A stretch of DNA of 58,843 nt, taken from RYN-428 sp035551995. Its GTDB lineage: Bacteria; Planctomycetota; Phycisphaerae; Tepidisphaerales; Tepidisphaeraceae. The stretch covers positions 1 to 58,843 of the forward strand of contig DASZME010000044.1 of NCBI GenBank assembly GCA_035551995.1, given 5' to 3'. Every line of letters starts with the position of its first letter. Positions within the stretch are counted from its first letter, which is position 1. The notes under the pieces were generated by a model that saw only the letters and a list, made by a program, of their open reading frames with translations, did not search any database and was not told the origin of the DNA. This document shows positions 1-7,462 of this stretch, piece after piece. The position numbers and the translations under genes are program-made.

Positions 1-1253
1 CGACGACGAGCTTCTGGGCTTCGGCTTGCGTGACTTCCGGCAAGGTTGGCTTCCCTTCTGATACGCGTGGCGGCATTGTGCCTGAGTTGATGCGGATGCC
101 ATGTGTGCTCCTGCTGCCACTCCGTCAACTCCTTCCATCCATCCGGCCCGAGGCGTTGCTTCCATTCATTCCACTTCTCCCATCGCCTCCCCTTACACCC
201 TTCGATCCTGGCTCGTGCCAGGTTCGCAGGAAGCGGAAAGGCTCGTTCGCACGCCCGTGCTATCGCACGACGGTAGCTCGTCACCGTATAGCAGTCATTT
301 GGCATCCTGCGAGGATCGGATTTCCTGTTCGTCCCAACTTGGTTTCCACAGGACAGAGGCGTCTTTCGCTCCTTTGTCAAATTCTTTCTTCGTTCTTCTT
401 CAGCCTCGGCTGGGCTGAAGAGATAGGTATGGATCGCACGTGCTTTCAAATAGGGGTCAATGATCCTCTTGGCCTGAGGGCCGAATCGGATAAACCGAGA
501 GTGGCCATGGTGGGCGGTCTTGTGCTCGCCAAGTTGACTGACCCATACGTCTCCACGGGTGTCGATGTCCATTGGACGGAGCTTCACCAGTTCCCCAGGA
601 CGTGCTCCCGTCAGCAGCTGCAGTTCGATCATCGCCCAGACTTGGACACTTACGAAGGGCTCGATCGCGTTTACATACGTCTCGGGTACAGGACGGACAG
701 GCTCTGATTCCACCACCTCTCCACGTCCTCGCTTGAGGCCCTTGACGGAAATGAGTGCGTGATAAACCGAACCGTCCACCAATTCTTCCTCGGTGCCCCA
801 TCGAAACATGGATTTGATCCGAGAGACTTGGTGGTTGATATGGTTTTGGCACCACTTCAGCTCAACCATCCTGCCGCGGACCACCTTCAACTTGAGCGGT
901 CCGAATTCCTCAACCGGGGTGTCGCCATACAGCGCAATAAGGGGCCTCAGAGCCAGGCGGTACATTTCCAGTTCCCGGCTGACCGTGCCATCAGGCTTGC
1001 GGTAATACGTCTCCGCGTGTTCCCAGAAGTGGGTGATCAGGGCATTGATTGTCAGGGTCGATTTTTCATCGGCGGGTGCATCCATCCTCCTGCCGTAAGC
1101 CAGCCAAATCTTAATCAGCCGGTCGTATTCCGCTTTGCTGGAAGGATCGGCATAGGGGCCACAGTAGTGGTCCTTGCCATCAAGGGTGACGTAGCCTCGA
1201 CCAGATGCCTTGTGATTGCAGTACTTCGGGATGCGACCATTGAGCTTGGGCAT
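1..1253 (-). CDS. Tyrosine recombinase/phage integrase (partial at the left edge)
   Basis: Reading leftward from ATG 1253 gives about 417 codons without a stop, running out of the window. The C-terminal half has the integrase catalytic layout: TGARPGEL with the first catalytic arginine, a strand around residue 240 (HKTAHHGHSR), and the HQLRHNAAT box with the second histidine and arginine near residue 385. The N-terminal part (GYVTLDGKDHYCGPY) is typical of planctomycete site-specific integrases with an Arm/SAM-like domain. The gene begins 118 bases past the 3' end of a tRNA-Val and points away from it, the normal position of an integrase in an integrated element. The last 20 or so codons before the window edge do not give the expected LGH motif in this frame (see findings), so the 3' end may be frameshifted. 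The family call is firm; activity is not known. Confidence 0.85.
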   Translation of the reverse strand, partial: MPKLNGRIPKYCNHKASGRGYVTLDGKDHYCGPYADPSSKAEYDRLIKIWLAYGRRMDAPADEKSTLTINALITHFWEHAETYYRKPDGTVSRELEMYRLALRPLIALYGDTPVEEFGPLKLKVVRGRMVELKWCQNHINHQVSRIKSMFRWGTEEELVDGSVYHALISVKGLKRGRGEVVESEPVRPVPETYVNAIEPFVSVQVWAMIELQLLTGARPGELVKLRPMDIDTRGDVWVSQLGEHKTAHHGHSRFIRFGPQAKRIIDPYLKARAIHTYLFSPAEAEEERRKNLTKERKTPLSCGNQVGTNRKSDPRRMPNDCYTVTSYRRAIARACERAFPLPANLARARIEGCKGRRWEKWNEWKQRLGPDGWKELTEWQQEHTWHPHQLRHNAATRIRREANLAGSHASRSPEARR

Positions 1254-1274
1254 GTTACGGCTCCAAGAATGGAG

Positions 1275-1296
1275 AAAAACCGTATGTACGGTTTTT
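1275..1296. promoter_or_regulatory. Perfect palindrome upstream of the integrase
   Basis: The 22 bases form a perfect inverted repeat: arms AAAAACCGTA and TACGGTTTTT around a 2-base centre. It lies 21 bases upstream of the integrase start codon and 74 bases past the tRNA-Val 3' end, on the strand both are transcribed from. It could be an operator for a dimeric repressor or excisionase, or a short hairpin with a T-run that terminates the tRNA transcript. The symmetry is seen directly; the role is inference. Confidence 0.5.
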
Positions 1297-1370
1297 GTCG
1301 TGCTCTCTTGGCGGCACTCCCCCGAGGGGGGGAGGTTCGCAACATGCGATGTCGGCAGGATTTACTTCAA

Positions 1371-1444
1371 TGGGCGGTACAGGGCTCGAACCTGTGACCC
1401 CCAGCGTGTCATGCTGGTGCGCTAGCCAACTGCGCCAACCGCCC
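1371..1444 (-). tRNA. tRNA-Val (anticodon GAC)
   Basis: Read on the minus strand, the 74 bases fold as a complete cloverleaf. The 7-bp acceptor stem is GGGCGGT/ACCGCCC, the D arm is GCGC..GCGC, the anticodon stem CCAGC/GCTGG has the loop ATGACAC giving anticodon GAC, and the T arm is ACAGG TTCGAGC CCTGT. The discriminator base is A, and the CCA end is not encoded. It decodes GUC (and probably GUU) valine codons. Its 3' end faces the integrase gene, so the T-arm/acceptor part is the likely attachment site. Confidence 0.93.
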
Positions 1445-1535
1445 GTGATTTGCAGAGTCCCCCGATGATATGCAAGACCCTCGCAGTTGCAAGCGGCGAC
1501 GCCGAGGTTTTTCATAATCGGAGCGATTGATCCCT

Positions 1536-1745
1536 TCATCTCGCATCAGCAAGAAAATCTCGGATCATTTTGTCCGCTTTAGCCGGCGACCGCCTCCCCT
1601 GCGCCATGAGAACCATGGCGCGTTCCGACCATTTATCTGCGGACTGTTTAATGGATATTAAATTATCGCCCTTGAGCGATTTTATGCCGGCCCTGACGCG
1701 CCGCGCGAGAAGGTTTGGCGATTTACTGGCCGCTCGTCTATACAA
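1536..1745 (-). CDS. Possible small hypothetical protein
   Basis: A 69-codon open frame from a TTG start, rich in basic residues, with a hydrophilic helical C-terminal half (ADKWSERAMVLMAQGRRSP) whose codon choice looks coding. I recognise no family. The start is weak (TTG, no clear Shine-Dalgarno), and the N-terminal coding overlaps the upstream region of the divergent gene starting at 1769. It could be a small regulator or a chance frame. Confidence 0.25.
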   Translation of the reverse strand: MYRRAASKSPNLLARRVRAGIKSLKGDNLISIKQSADKWSERAMVLMAQGRRSPAKADKMIRDFLADAR

Positions 1746-1768
1746 CAGCTTGTGTACATGGAGAACCA

Positions 1769-2887
1769 GTGAACAAGAGGCAGCATAAACACCACATCGA
1801 CGTTCTCACCGAGGAAGAGATCGTCACCGTCACGATCGGCAGCGATGGAGGCGTGCCGGGGGGATTCGCGAAATTGTTTAATCGGGTCGTCGATTCCGAG
1901 GCGTGGGCGCGGTTGTCGGATGCGGCCAGGGCGGTTTATGTGCCGCTTGTGCGGTTCGCCGATCACCGAAACCAATTCCGCGTGCAGATCGGGCGGGCGG
2001 GGATGATGAAATATACCGGCCTATCGCAATCCAGCATTAAACGAGCGGTAAAGGATCTTATCGCAAACAGGCTCGTCATTGTGATCGAACAAGGCGGCGT
2101 CAGCGATCGAGGCGAAAACGAATCGAACGTCTACCAGTTGCTGGCGCCGACCATTGCTCGCAAACAGCCGGGGGTGGGCGCCGAGGGGAACCCCCGGGGG
2201 GTTCGGCAGCGAACCCCCTCGCAGGTCGTTGCCGAACCCCCCGCCTGTTCGATGCCGGCCCCCCTGCCGGTCCGAGGGAGAACCGCCGCGGGGGTTCCGG
2301 CGGCCGCGGTACCGGGGGTCAGTGGCGGCCCCCAATTAAGAAACTCTAGTAAAGAAAACAGACAGACAGCCACTACTCCCCGTTTCGTCATCGAACAAAC
2401 GAACGTCGATCGTGCTGCTGTTCTTTTGGAAGAGAAGGGAGTCGAAGGCGCCATCGCCAGGCAGCTGGCGGCGGCTTATCCATTTGACCGAGTGGTCGAT
2501 GTGATCGCCGCCATGGAGTGGCGACGGTCGCGCGGCAAGTGCGACAACCCCGGCGGGTTCATTCGTGACGCACTGGTCAAGCAATGGGAAACGCCCAAGG
2601 CCGTCATCGACGCCCGCACGAGAGCCGAGGCGCGTGCCCGGGCCGAGGAAGCCGAGCGCCAAGCCAAGGCATCGGCACAGCGCGAGATCGCCCAGGTTGG
2701 CGCCGAAGAAAATCGGATCGAGCGGCGTATCGCCTCGCTCGATGACGACGAGCTGTCGATTCTTGCCGAGGCGGTGTTGGATAAGTATCAGGGTAACGCC
2801 GCCGTCATCGGCGTGCTGACGCGGAAGCCGCCGCGCGAATGCCGGCTGATGAAAATGGAAATCGCGGCGATGCTGTCGGCGGTGTGA
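1769..2887 (+). CDS. Winged-helix, replication-initiator-like protein
   Basis: A 372-residue protein when started at GTG 1769, which follows GGAGA by five bases; a TTG at 1715 extends the frame but has no such site. Residues of about 35-115 form a winged helix-turn-helix: a helix beginning SDAARAVYVPLVRFAD, a recognition segment TGLSQSSIKRAVKDL, then a wing. This is the arrangement of plasmid/phage replication initiators and related HTH proteins. A glycine/proline/arginine-rich linker (about 145-205) leads to a second helical block and a charged coiled coil (ARTRAEARARAEEAERQAKA), ending in a compact C-terminal helix pair. It sits 5' of the tRNA, outside the likely left-hand element. Role in DNA binding is likely; a replication role is inference from fold and layout. 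Confidence 0.6.
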   Translation: MNKRQHKHHIDVLTEEEIVTVTIGSDGGVPGGFAKLFNRVVDSEAWARLSDAARAVYVPLVRFADHRNQFRVQIGRAGMMKYTGLSQSSIKRAVKDLIANRLVIVIEQGGVSDRGENESNVYQLLAPTIARKQPGVGAEGNPRGVRQRTPSQVVAEPPACSMPAPLPVRGRTAAGVPAAAVPGVSGGPQLRNSSKENRQTATTPRFVIEQTNVDRAAVLLEEKGVEGAIARQLAAAYPFDRVVDVIAAMEWRRSRGKCDNPGGFIRDALVKQWETPKAVIDARTRAEARARAEEAERQAKASAQREIAQVGAEENRIERRIASLDDDELSILAEAVLDKYQGNAAVIGVLTRKPPRECRLMKMEIAAMLSAV

Positions 2888-2888
2888 A

Positions 2889-3194
2889 TTATGTTTGTAC
2901 GTCGCCAAAAAAGAGCGCGTCATGCTTGGCCGCCTGACGCGGCTGGGCCATCCACGGCGCCACCGCCTCTTTCCATCGCGCGTAATGAGCCGTGGTCTGA
3001 TGCTGGGCAAAACCTTCCTTGGCGTGATACGCCTCGTACAGCAGAAATCGGGTCGGATCGTCTTGCGTTTGCAAAACATCGAAGCGCGCGTTGGCGGTCT
3101 CCTGGCGCGTGTTTCGCGCGTTGTCCAACGTGGCCTCGATAAAGTCCTTCACATACTCCGGCTTCACATAAACGGTGACGGCGACGACATACAT
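2889..3194 (-). CDS. Antibiotic biosynthesis monooxygenase (ABM) domain protein
   Basis: A 101-residue protein covering one ABM domain of the dimeric alpha/beta-barrel type (YgiN/LsrG-like). It opens with the usual beta strand YVVAVTVYVKPEYVKDF, has the central LLYEAYHAKEGFAQHQ segment with the conserved E-x-Y and H-x-x-x-x-H pattern, and ends in HYARWKEAVAPWM. Family members act as cofactor-free mono-oxygenases, quinol reductases or isomerases; the substrate cannot be read from sequence. ATG 3194 is preceded by GGAG at seven bases, so it is preferred over the TTG one codon earlier. It ends two bases from the stop of the convergent winged-helix gene. Confidence 0.85.
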   Translation of the reverse strand: MYVVAVTVYVKPEYVKDFIEATLDNARNTRQETANARFDVLQTQDDPTRFLLYEAYHAKEGFAQHQTTAHYARWKEAVAPWMAQPRQAAKHDALFFGDVQT

Positions 3195-3227
3195 CAAAAT
3201 GCTCCATTCCAGTTACGGTCCCATCTT

Positions 3228-3548
3228 CTACTCAAAGGTTTTGACGATCTCCACGTTCCGATGGGTCATCGTTCGGAAAGCGTCGTCAATGGCCCTGGCA
3301 TCCTCAAATCCCGCCTCCTGAAAGACGCGTATGCGAATGTCGTCCCAGCTACCGCGGTGAAAGAGCATGTTACCCGCCAGCGGAGCGACGGCAAACGCCG
3401 GGCTGCCCTTGAAGATCCATGTCCGGCAATTAGACCGTACCATTGCGATCTTCGGCGTCGGGCTCTCATGCGGTACCCGCCAGGGGCCGACGAATTTCAC
3501 CGCCAGCGTGCGATGCGAATGCTTCTGCACCAGCGATGCCAACTGCAA
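3228..3548 (-). CDS. Hypothetical protein, start uncertain
   Basis: An open frame of up to 106 codons ending 33 bases upstream of the ABM-domain gene on the same strand, so the two could be co-transcribed. The C-terminal half (residues 60-106, with GSWDDIRIRVFQEAGFED) is amphipathic and has codon usage like its neighbours. The 5' end is unclear: TTG 3548 gives the full frame, ATG 3443 gives 71 residues, and neither has a good ribosome site. The first codons overlap, on the other strand, the HicA remnant, so the gene may itself be truncated. I recognise no family. Confidence 0.4.
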   Translation of the reverse strand: MQLASLVQKHSHRTLAVKFVGPWRVPHESPTPKIAMVRSNCRTWIFKGSPAFAVAPLAGNMLFHRGSWDDIRIRVFQEAGFEDARAIDDAFRTMTHRNVEIVKTFE

Positions 3549-3684
3549 GCCAAGGCCTATTATCTTGACCGGGTGAAGGTCGCATCATGTGTTCAAGAAG
3601 CCGGGCGTATTGGACGAATCGGTGGCCGCACATAACGGATCGTTGAAACATGGGTATGTCCGCAAGGTCGAAAAGCTCCCGTGA
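3513..3684 (+). pseudogene. HicA-type toxin remnant (frameshifted)
   Basis: From ATG 3513 the frame reads a poor N-terminus and then AYYLDRVK. The similarity to HicA mRNA interferases then continues in another frame as SHHVFKKPGVLDES, followed by NGSLKHGYVRKVEKLP and a stop at 3682-3684. HicA toxins carry a G-S-H-H/I-x-F/Y motif with the catalytic histidine just after an R-x-x-G-like segment, which is what appears here once a shift near 3579 is allowed. The break removes the glycine and joins the wrong frames, so no active toxin can be made. The call is by motif only. Confidence 0.55.
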
Positions 3685-3738
3685 AGCCAAGGCGGTGGAT
3701 CGGCCGTTCGTCCGGCGATCGAGCGTCCGGCCGGCGAG

Positions 3739-3864
3739 TTGGCGCCGCTGTATCAGGTGATTGTCCGGTCGCATCCGGAGAACCAATGCTTTGCCGGCCG
3801 GTGCCTTGAGTTGCCCAATGCGGTGGGGCTGCCCGAAACCGAAGACTGCCGCCGCGCGTTACAG
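3739..3864 (+). pseudogene. HicB-type antitoxin remnant (truncated)
   Basis: About 40 residues with the HicB partial RNase H-like fold pattern: LYQVIVRSHPENQCFAGRC, then LELPNAVGLPETEDCRRAL. HicB proteins begin with a strand of this type, then a short G-x-C/x-L-P turn and a helix containing E-D/E. After 3864 the frame loses any resemblance and runs antisense through the next gene, so the C-terminal half and DNA-binding domain are missing. There is no good start codon (TTG only). It lies 54 bases past the HicA remnant, in the usual toxin-antitoxin order. Confidence 0.5.
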
Positions 3865-3999
3865 CACGGTAGTCGACCATCAAAATCACCTTGGCGCATT
3901 TTTGCGTTCACTACTTTTTCTTGTGGCCACTCCTCTTCTGACTTTGACTTCCATCGGGCTTATCCAACGATCGAAGACGCGCTCATGCAAATGTCCGCA

Positions 4000-6861
4000 T
4001 CATTCGAAAACAACTTCGTAATACGGCGTCTTATCGAGCGCTCCGTCGATCGTGAAGGCGCCGTCTTTGGTAGTCAGGGTTTTTCCGGTCTGGCGGCCGT
4101 CGTGGTCGAGAAGATTCACGGCTTTAATGTGCCGGCCGGCGATGGTGAAGGTTGCCTTGACAGGTTCCATCAGGATGGGGCTTGTGCCGTTGTTCGTGAT
4201 TTTGTCTTCCGGGCCGAAGACGGTAAATCCGGTGTTGCAGGTTCGGGCGATGGCGCTCAGGAGCGCGGTCTTTCCCGTCGCCAGCGACGCTTTCGGATCG
4301 GTCGCGGTCAAGAGGATCGAGACATAAGGAGACTCGCTCCGGATGCGGACGTTGCCGAGGACAACTTCGTTGCCGGAATCAAAGCCGACCAGCGCCTTGG
4401 CGGACTGCGCGTCGAGCGTGAAGTAACGCTTGGCGGCGTCCCATTTTAGTTGGCCGGTGGATGAGACGATGGCGTCGCCCTGGCGATATTTGGCCATGTC
4501 GGGGAAAGTCGATGGCGCCGGCGCGGGGGTAAATTCCACGACGCACCGGCCCGCCGCCAGTGCTTCGGGAGGGACAGTGCCGGCGAAACTCTTGATGTCG
4601 CCGTGCTGGGTCACTTTGTCGGAAAAGGAGAATTTTCCCTCGCTCAAATCGGCATCGCTCACCCGGCGCACGGAGATCACCGGCGATTCCTTGACGTCGC
4701 CGCGATAGATCATGCGGGCCAGCAGCGGATACTGGCCGATCTGCGTGGGCGTGTCGGCGTCCCACACGCCATAGGGAAGATTCCCGGCGATATCGGCGAA
4801 GGCGTGCGCGCGGGCGCCGGATTGAAATTCATATGAGGCGTCCCAGCCCTGCAAGCCCATGCCATAGATGGCGATGATGTCCGGGCCTTCGGCGCTGTAG
4901 AGCGAGGGGTATACGTGAATCCATTCGGAGAGGCCGAAGGGGCGATCGATCACCTGCTGCAACCCGCTGGAAAAATCACCGCTGCCGGGTTTGGCCAGCA
5001 TGGTATCGGAGAGTTTTCCGCCGAAATAATTATGCCGATCGATATACCCGGCGGCATAGTCCGACTTGAGATTCAGATAGTGCGGCAAACCCGACGGCGC
5101 CTGCCAGGGAGAGCCGTTGATCGGACCTTTGTAGCCGGCGTCGCGAATCGCTTTTACGTATCGGCCGTAGTATTGGTCCTGAACCGCGTGCAGAAACAGA
5201 GCCGTGTCTACCAATCTTTGATGTTCGCCGCCCCTGGTTTGCGGAAGATGATCTTCGCCGAAAAACCATGGATTGAGTTGCAAGGCGATATTGCCGTCGG
5301 CAAGGGATTCATTCCCCTTGAGCGCTTCTCGCCATGCTTTCTTGAGTCCCTCTTCAGAAGCATATTTGGCTTTCAGCCACTGGGCAAATCGGCCCATAAA
5401 CTGCTTTCGATAGGTTGGGCTGGCTTTCAGGGCGCCGTCTGATGTATAGAAGAAAATATCGTCTTCGTTCTGAAGCTCGATAAAATTCAGCGCGGGTTCC
5501 TCGGCATAAGTAAGGCCGGTGTAGGGATTCTTGTGTTTCAGCAGATTCACGACGGATTCGATCATCAGATCCTGTACGTCGGGAGCGAAGTTGATGAAGG
5601 CGTAAGTGCTGCCGCCTTTGTAAGCCATGACTTCGTCGTATGCCAGCAAACGGGAGCGGTCGCCGGGACGGACCTGGAAGCCATAGGTGTGTGACCACCC
5701 GAAGTAGACGCCGTTGTTCTTGAGTTGCGACGAAAAGTAGTCAAGGCGATCGAGGCCGGCGGGATCAAACTTGGTGGAATCGTTGCTGTCGCCGATGCCG
5801 TTGCCTTGCTTTGGATAGGTGAATTTGTGCAATCGCACGGCATTGACGCCGTACTTTGCAAAACGGGCGGCGGTGAAGTCGGCGATTTTTTTCTCCGGTG
5901 CGCAACTGCTTCCATATGCAAGGTTGGTTCCCCAGAATTTGATCGGCGTTCCGTCTTCGGACTGGAAATGATCGCCGACCATGCGAACGCCGCCGCGTTT
6001 ACCGGCCGGTTTTTCCAGCCAGTTTTCCATGCCGATGACGCTGGGAGAAAGATCATTGGTCGGCTGAAATTGATACCAGTCCGGTCCCGCGAGCGGTTTC
6101 TCATAGTTTGCCATCGCCGTGGGCGAGGTGACCAGCGCCACGTCGGCGCCAAACGTCAGCGTGACGGCAACGCTCTTATGGCCGGCTTTGAATTCCCCCT
6201 GGGCGAGAATCATTCGGGCATCGCCGTCGATGCCGACGTCAACCGCCGGATCGAGATCGACGGCGACTTCGCCGACGCCGATTAATTTGTAGGTTGCGTG
6301 AGAGGTTGCGTTTATCTGGCCGCGCGTCAGCGGCAGTATGAGCGAAGTCTCTTTCCCGTCGCCGGTAGCTGTAAACTCGCCGGCGAGCGATTTGTCGAAC
6401 CCAATCACGGCCGCGAGCAGCGTGAGTGGCACATCCTTGTCCGCGGTAAGATCATAGCGAAAAACCACCGACCGCGTACCCTTCGCCGCGACGTCGAGTT
6501 GAACGGCAATGACCTGGCCCGCCGCCTTGTTTACCGTAAACGGAGCGGAAACAACGAATGGCCCCTTCGGCTTATCCTTTGATCCGATTCCCGCCCAAGC
6601 CCACTTCGGTCCCCAACCCGCCATCCCGATGTGCCCCACCGCCCGCTCGGCGCCTTTGGGACCATGCAGGATAGAAAACGAAAGTGAATTTCCGGGCTCT
6701 ACCACGACGATCCACTTTCCCTCATCCGGCGCCGGACCGGCAAGCACGCGCGAGGAAGGAATCGCGGCGGCACACGTAATGATGAAGAAAGCCAGCGCAT
6801 ATGCCGCCCAGGGGCGGCGAATGGCCGAACCGATCACGAAGCCTGAATGTTGATTCCGCAT
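4000..6861 (-). CDS. Secreted clan GH-A glycoside hydrolase
   Basis: A 953-residue exported protein. A signal peptide covers about residues 1-41 (hydrophobic stretch YALAFFIITCAAAIP, cleavage near VLAGPAP). Residues 42-280 are beta-rich, and 290-720 form a TIM barrel. The barrel holds the two clan GH-A carboxylates: ELQNEDD with acid/base Glu466 and LSEW with nucleophile Glu646, 180 residues apart. The start of the barrel (IKFWGTNLAYG, VNAVRLHKF) is the usual GH5/GH2-like strand. A beta-sandwich of about 190 residues closes the protein. It should cleave a beta-linked polysaccharide or glycoside outside the cytoplasm; the substrate cannot be told. ATG 6861 is the only start that keeps the signal peptide. 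Confidence 0.8.
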   Translation of the reverse strand: MRNQHSGFVIGSAIRRPWAAYALAFFIITCAAAIPSSRVLAGPAPDEGKWIVVVEPGNSLSFSILHGPKGAERAVGHIGMAGWGPKWAWAGIGSKDKPKGPFVVSAPFTVNKAAGQVIAVQLDVAAKGTRSVVFRYDLTADKDVPLTLLAAVIGFDKSLAGEFTATGDGKETSLILPLTRGQINATSHATYKLIGVGEVAVDLDPAVDVGIDGDARMILAQGEFKAGHKSVAVTLTFGADVALVTSPTAMANYEKPLAGPDWYQFQPTNDLSPSVIGMENWLEKPAGKRGGVRMVGDHFQSEDGTPIKFWGTNLAYGSSCAPEKKIADFTAARFAKYGVNAVRLHKFTYPKQGNGIGDSNDSTKFDPAGLDRLDYFSSQLKNNGVYFGWSHTYGFQVRPGDRSRLLAYDEVMAYKGGSTYAFINFAPDVQDLMIESVVNLLKHKNPYTGLTYAEEPALNFIELQNEDDIFFYTSDGALKASPTYRKQFMGRFAQWLKAKYASEEGLKKAWREALKGNESLADGNIALQLNPWFFGEDHLPQTRGGEHQRLVDTALFLHAVQDQYYGRYVKAIRDAGYKGPINGSPWQAPSGLPHYLNLKSDYAAGYIDRHNYFGGKLSDTMLAKPGSGDFSSGLQQVIDRPFGLSEWIHVYPSLYSAEGPDIIAIYGMGLQGWDASYEFQSGARAHAFADIAGNLPYGVWDADTPTQIGQYPLLARMIYRGDVKESPVISVRRVSDADLSEGKFSFSDKVTQHGDIKSFAGTVPPEALAAGRCVVEFTPAPAPSTFPDMAKYRQGDAIVSSTGQLKWDAAKRYFTLDAQSAKALVGFDSGNEVVLGNVRIRSESPYVSILLTATDPKASLATGKTALLSAIARTCNTGFTVFGPEDKITNNGTSPILMEPVKATFTIAGRHIKAVNLLDHDGRQTGKTLTTKDGAFTIDGALDKTPYYEVVFE

Positions 6862-7280
6862 TCAAGGCATTACACGACATTTACAGGATCGTTTCCAGCG
6901 GTTGTCACGAATCGGTAGGTCAGCGACAGGGCGATCGTTTTTGAATTTTCGCCTCTCCGGTTCCCTCCCCCGGCGTACCGTCGGCTTATCGGGAGAGGGG
7001 GTAAGACGGCCAAAAGCGATTGCCATGAGGTCGGCGAGCGGCGCGAAGTTTTTTGGTTTTTTATATTGAGCGAGCCGGCGTTGGGCATCGGCGAGATTCG
7101 TGAAATCGAGAAGCGCATCGCCGAGCGCGAAAATCTCGGCGTCGTCGACGGCGCTCGACCTGCTTTGTCATTTTCGCCGGGACGAGTCCCAAGTACCGCC
7201 GCAGCAAACGAAGACCAAATCGCGACCCTTTGCAAGCCTTCGTGACGGCCTTGGTCGATCCATTCATTTGTCCATTTCAT
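6862..7280 (-). pseudogene. Rpn-family nuclease/DUF4351 protein, frameshifted
   Basis: An intact start is visible: GGGAGG then ATG 7280 and MKWTNEWIDQGRHEGLQ, the E-x-x-x-x-G-x-x-E-G-L-Q linker of Rpn/YhgA-like proteins. The DUF4351 helical domain then continues in a second frame as RLLRRYLGLVPAKMTKQVER. After another shift near 7155 it is in a third frame as DDAEIFALGDALLDFTNLADAQ, which stays open to the stop at 6862-6864. At least two frameshifts therefore break the gene, and the N-terminal PD-(D/E)XK nuclease domain is absent. It ends one base before the start codon of the glycoside hydrolase gene. Near its end the reading frame passes through a degenerate copy of the CCCTCTCCCG hairpin repeat. 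Confidence 0.65.
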
Positions 7281-7462
7281 TCGAACCTCCCGCGTTTTTG
7301 GTTTTACCGATTCCAACATATTATTATACAGCGTCGTCCAGCTTCAGCGTCGCCGGCACGCGCCGGCATTCCGGTTTCGTTTTGTACCGACGCCGATGCG
7401 CTAAGGAGGTCACTGGCGAAGACCCCGAGCGGGAAATATAGTCGCACGCAAATGGAGGCTTC

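Noticed and set aside
30..1425. Plus-strand open frames of 60-225 codons over 30-1425
   Set aside because: They lie antisense to the integrase, whose codons and motifs are clear; none has a ribosome site or family resemblance.
2021..2454. Proline- and glycine-rich frames opposite the winged-helix gene
   Set aside because: Their composition is explained by the G+C-rich linker of the plus-strand gene read on the other strand.
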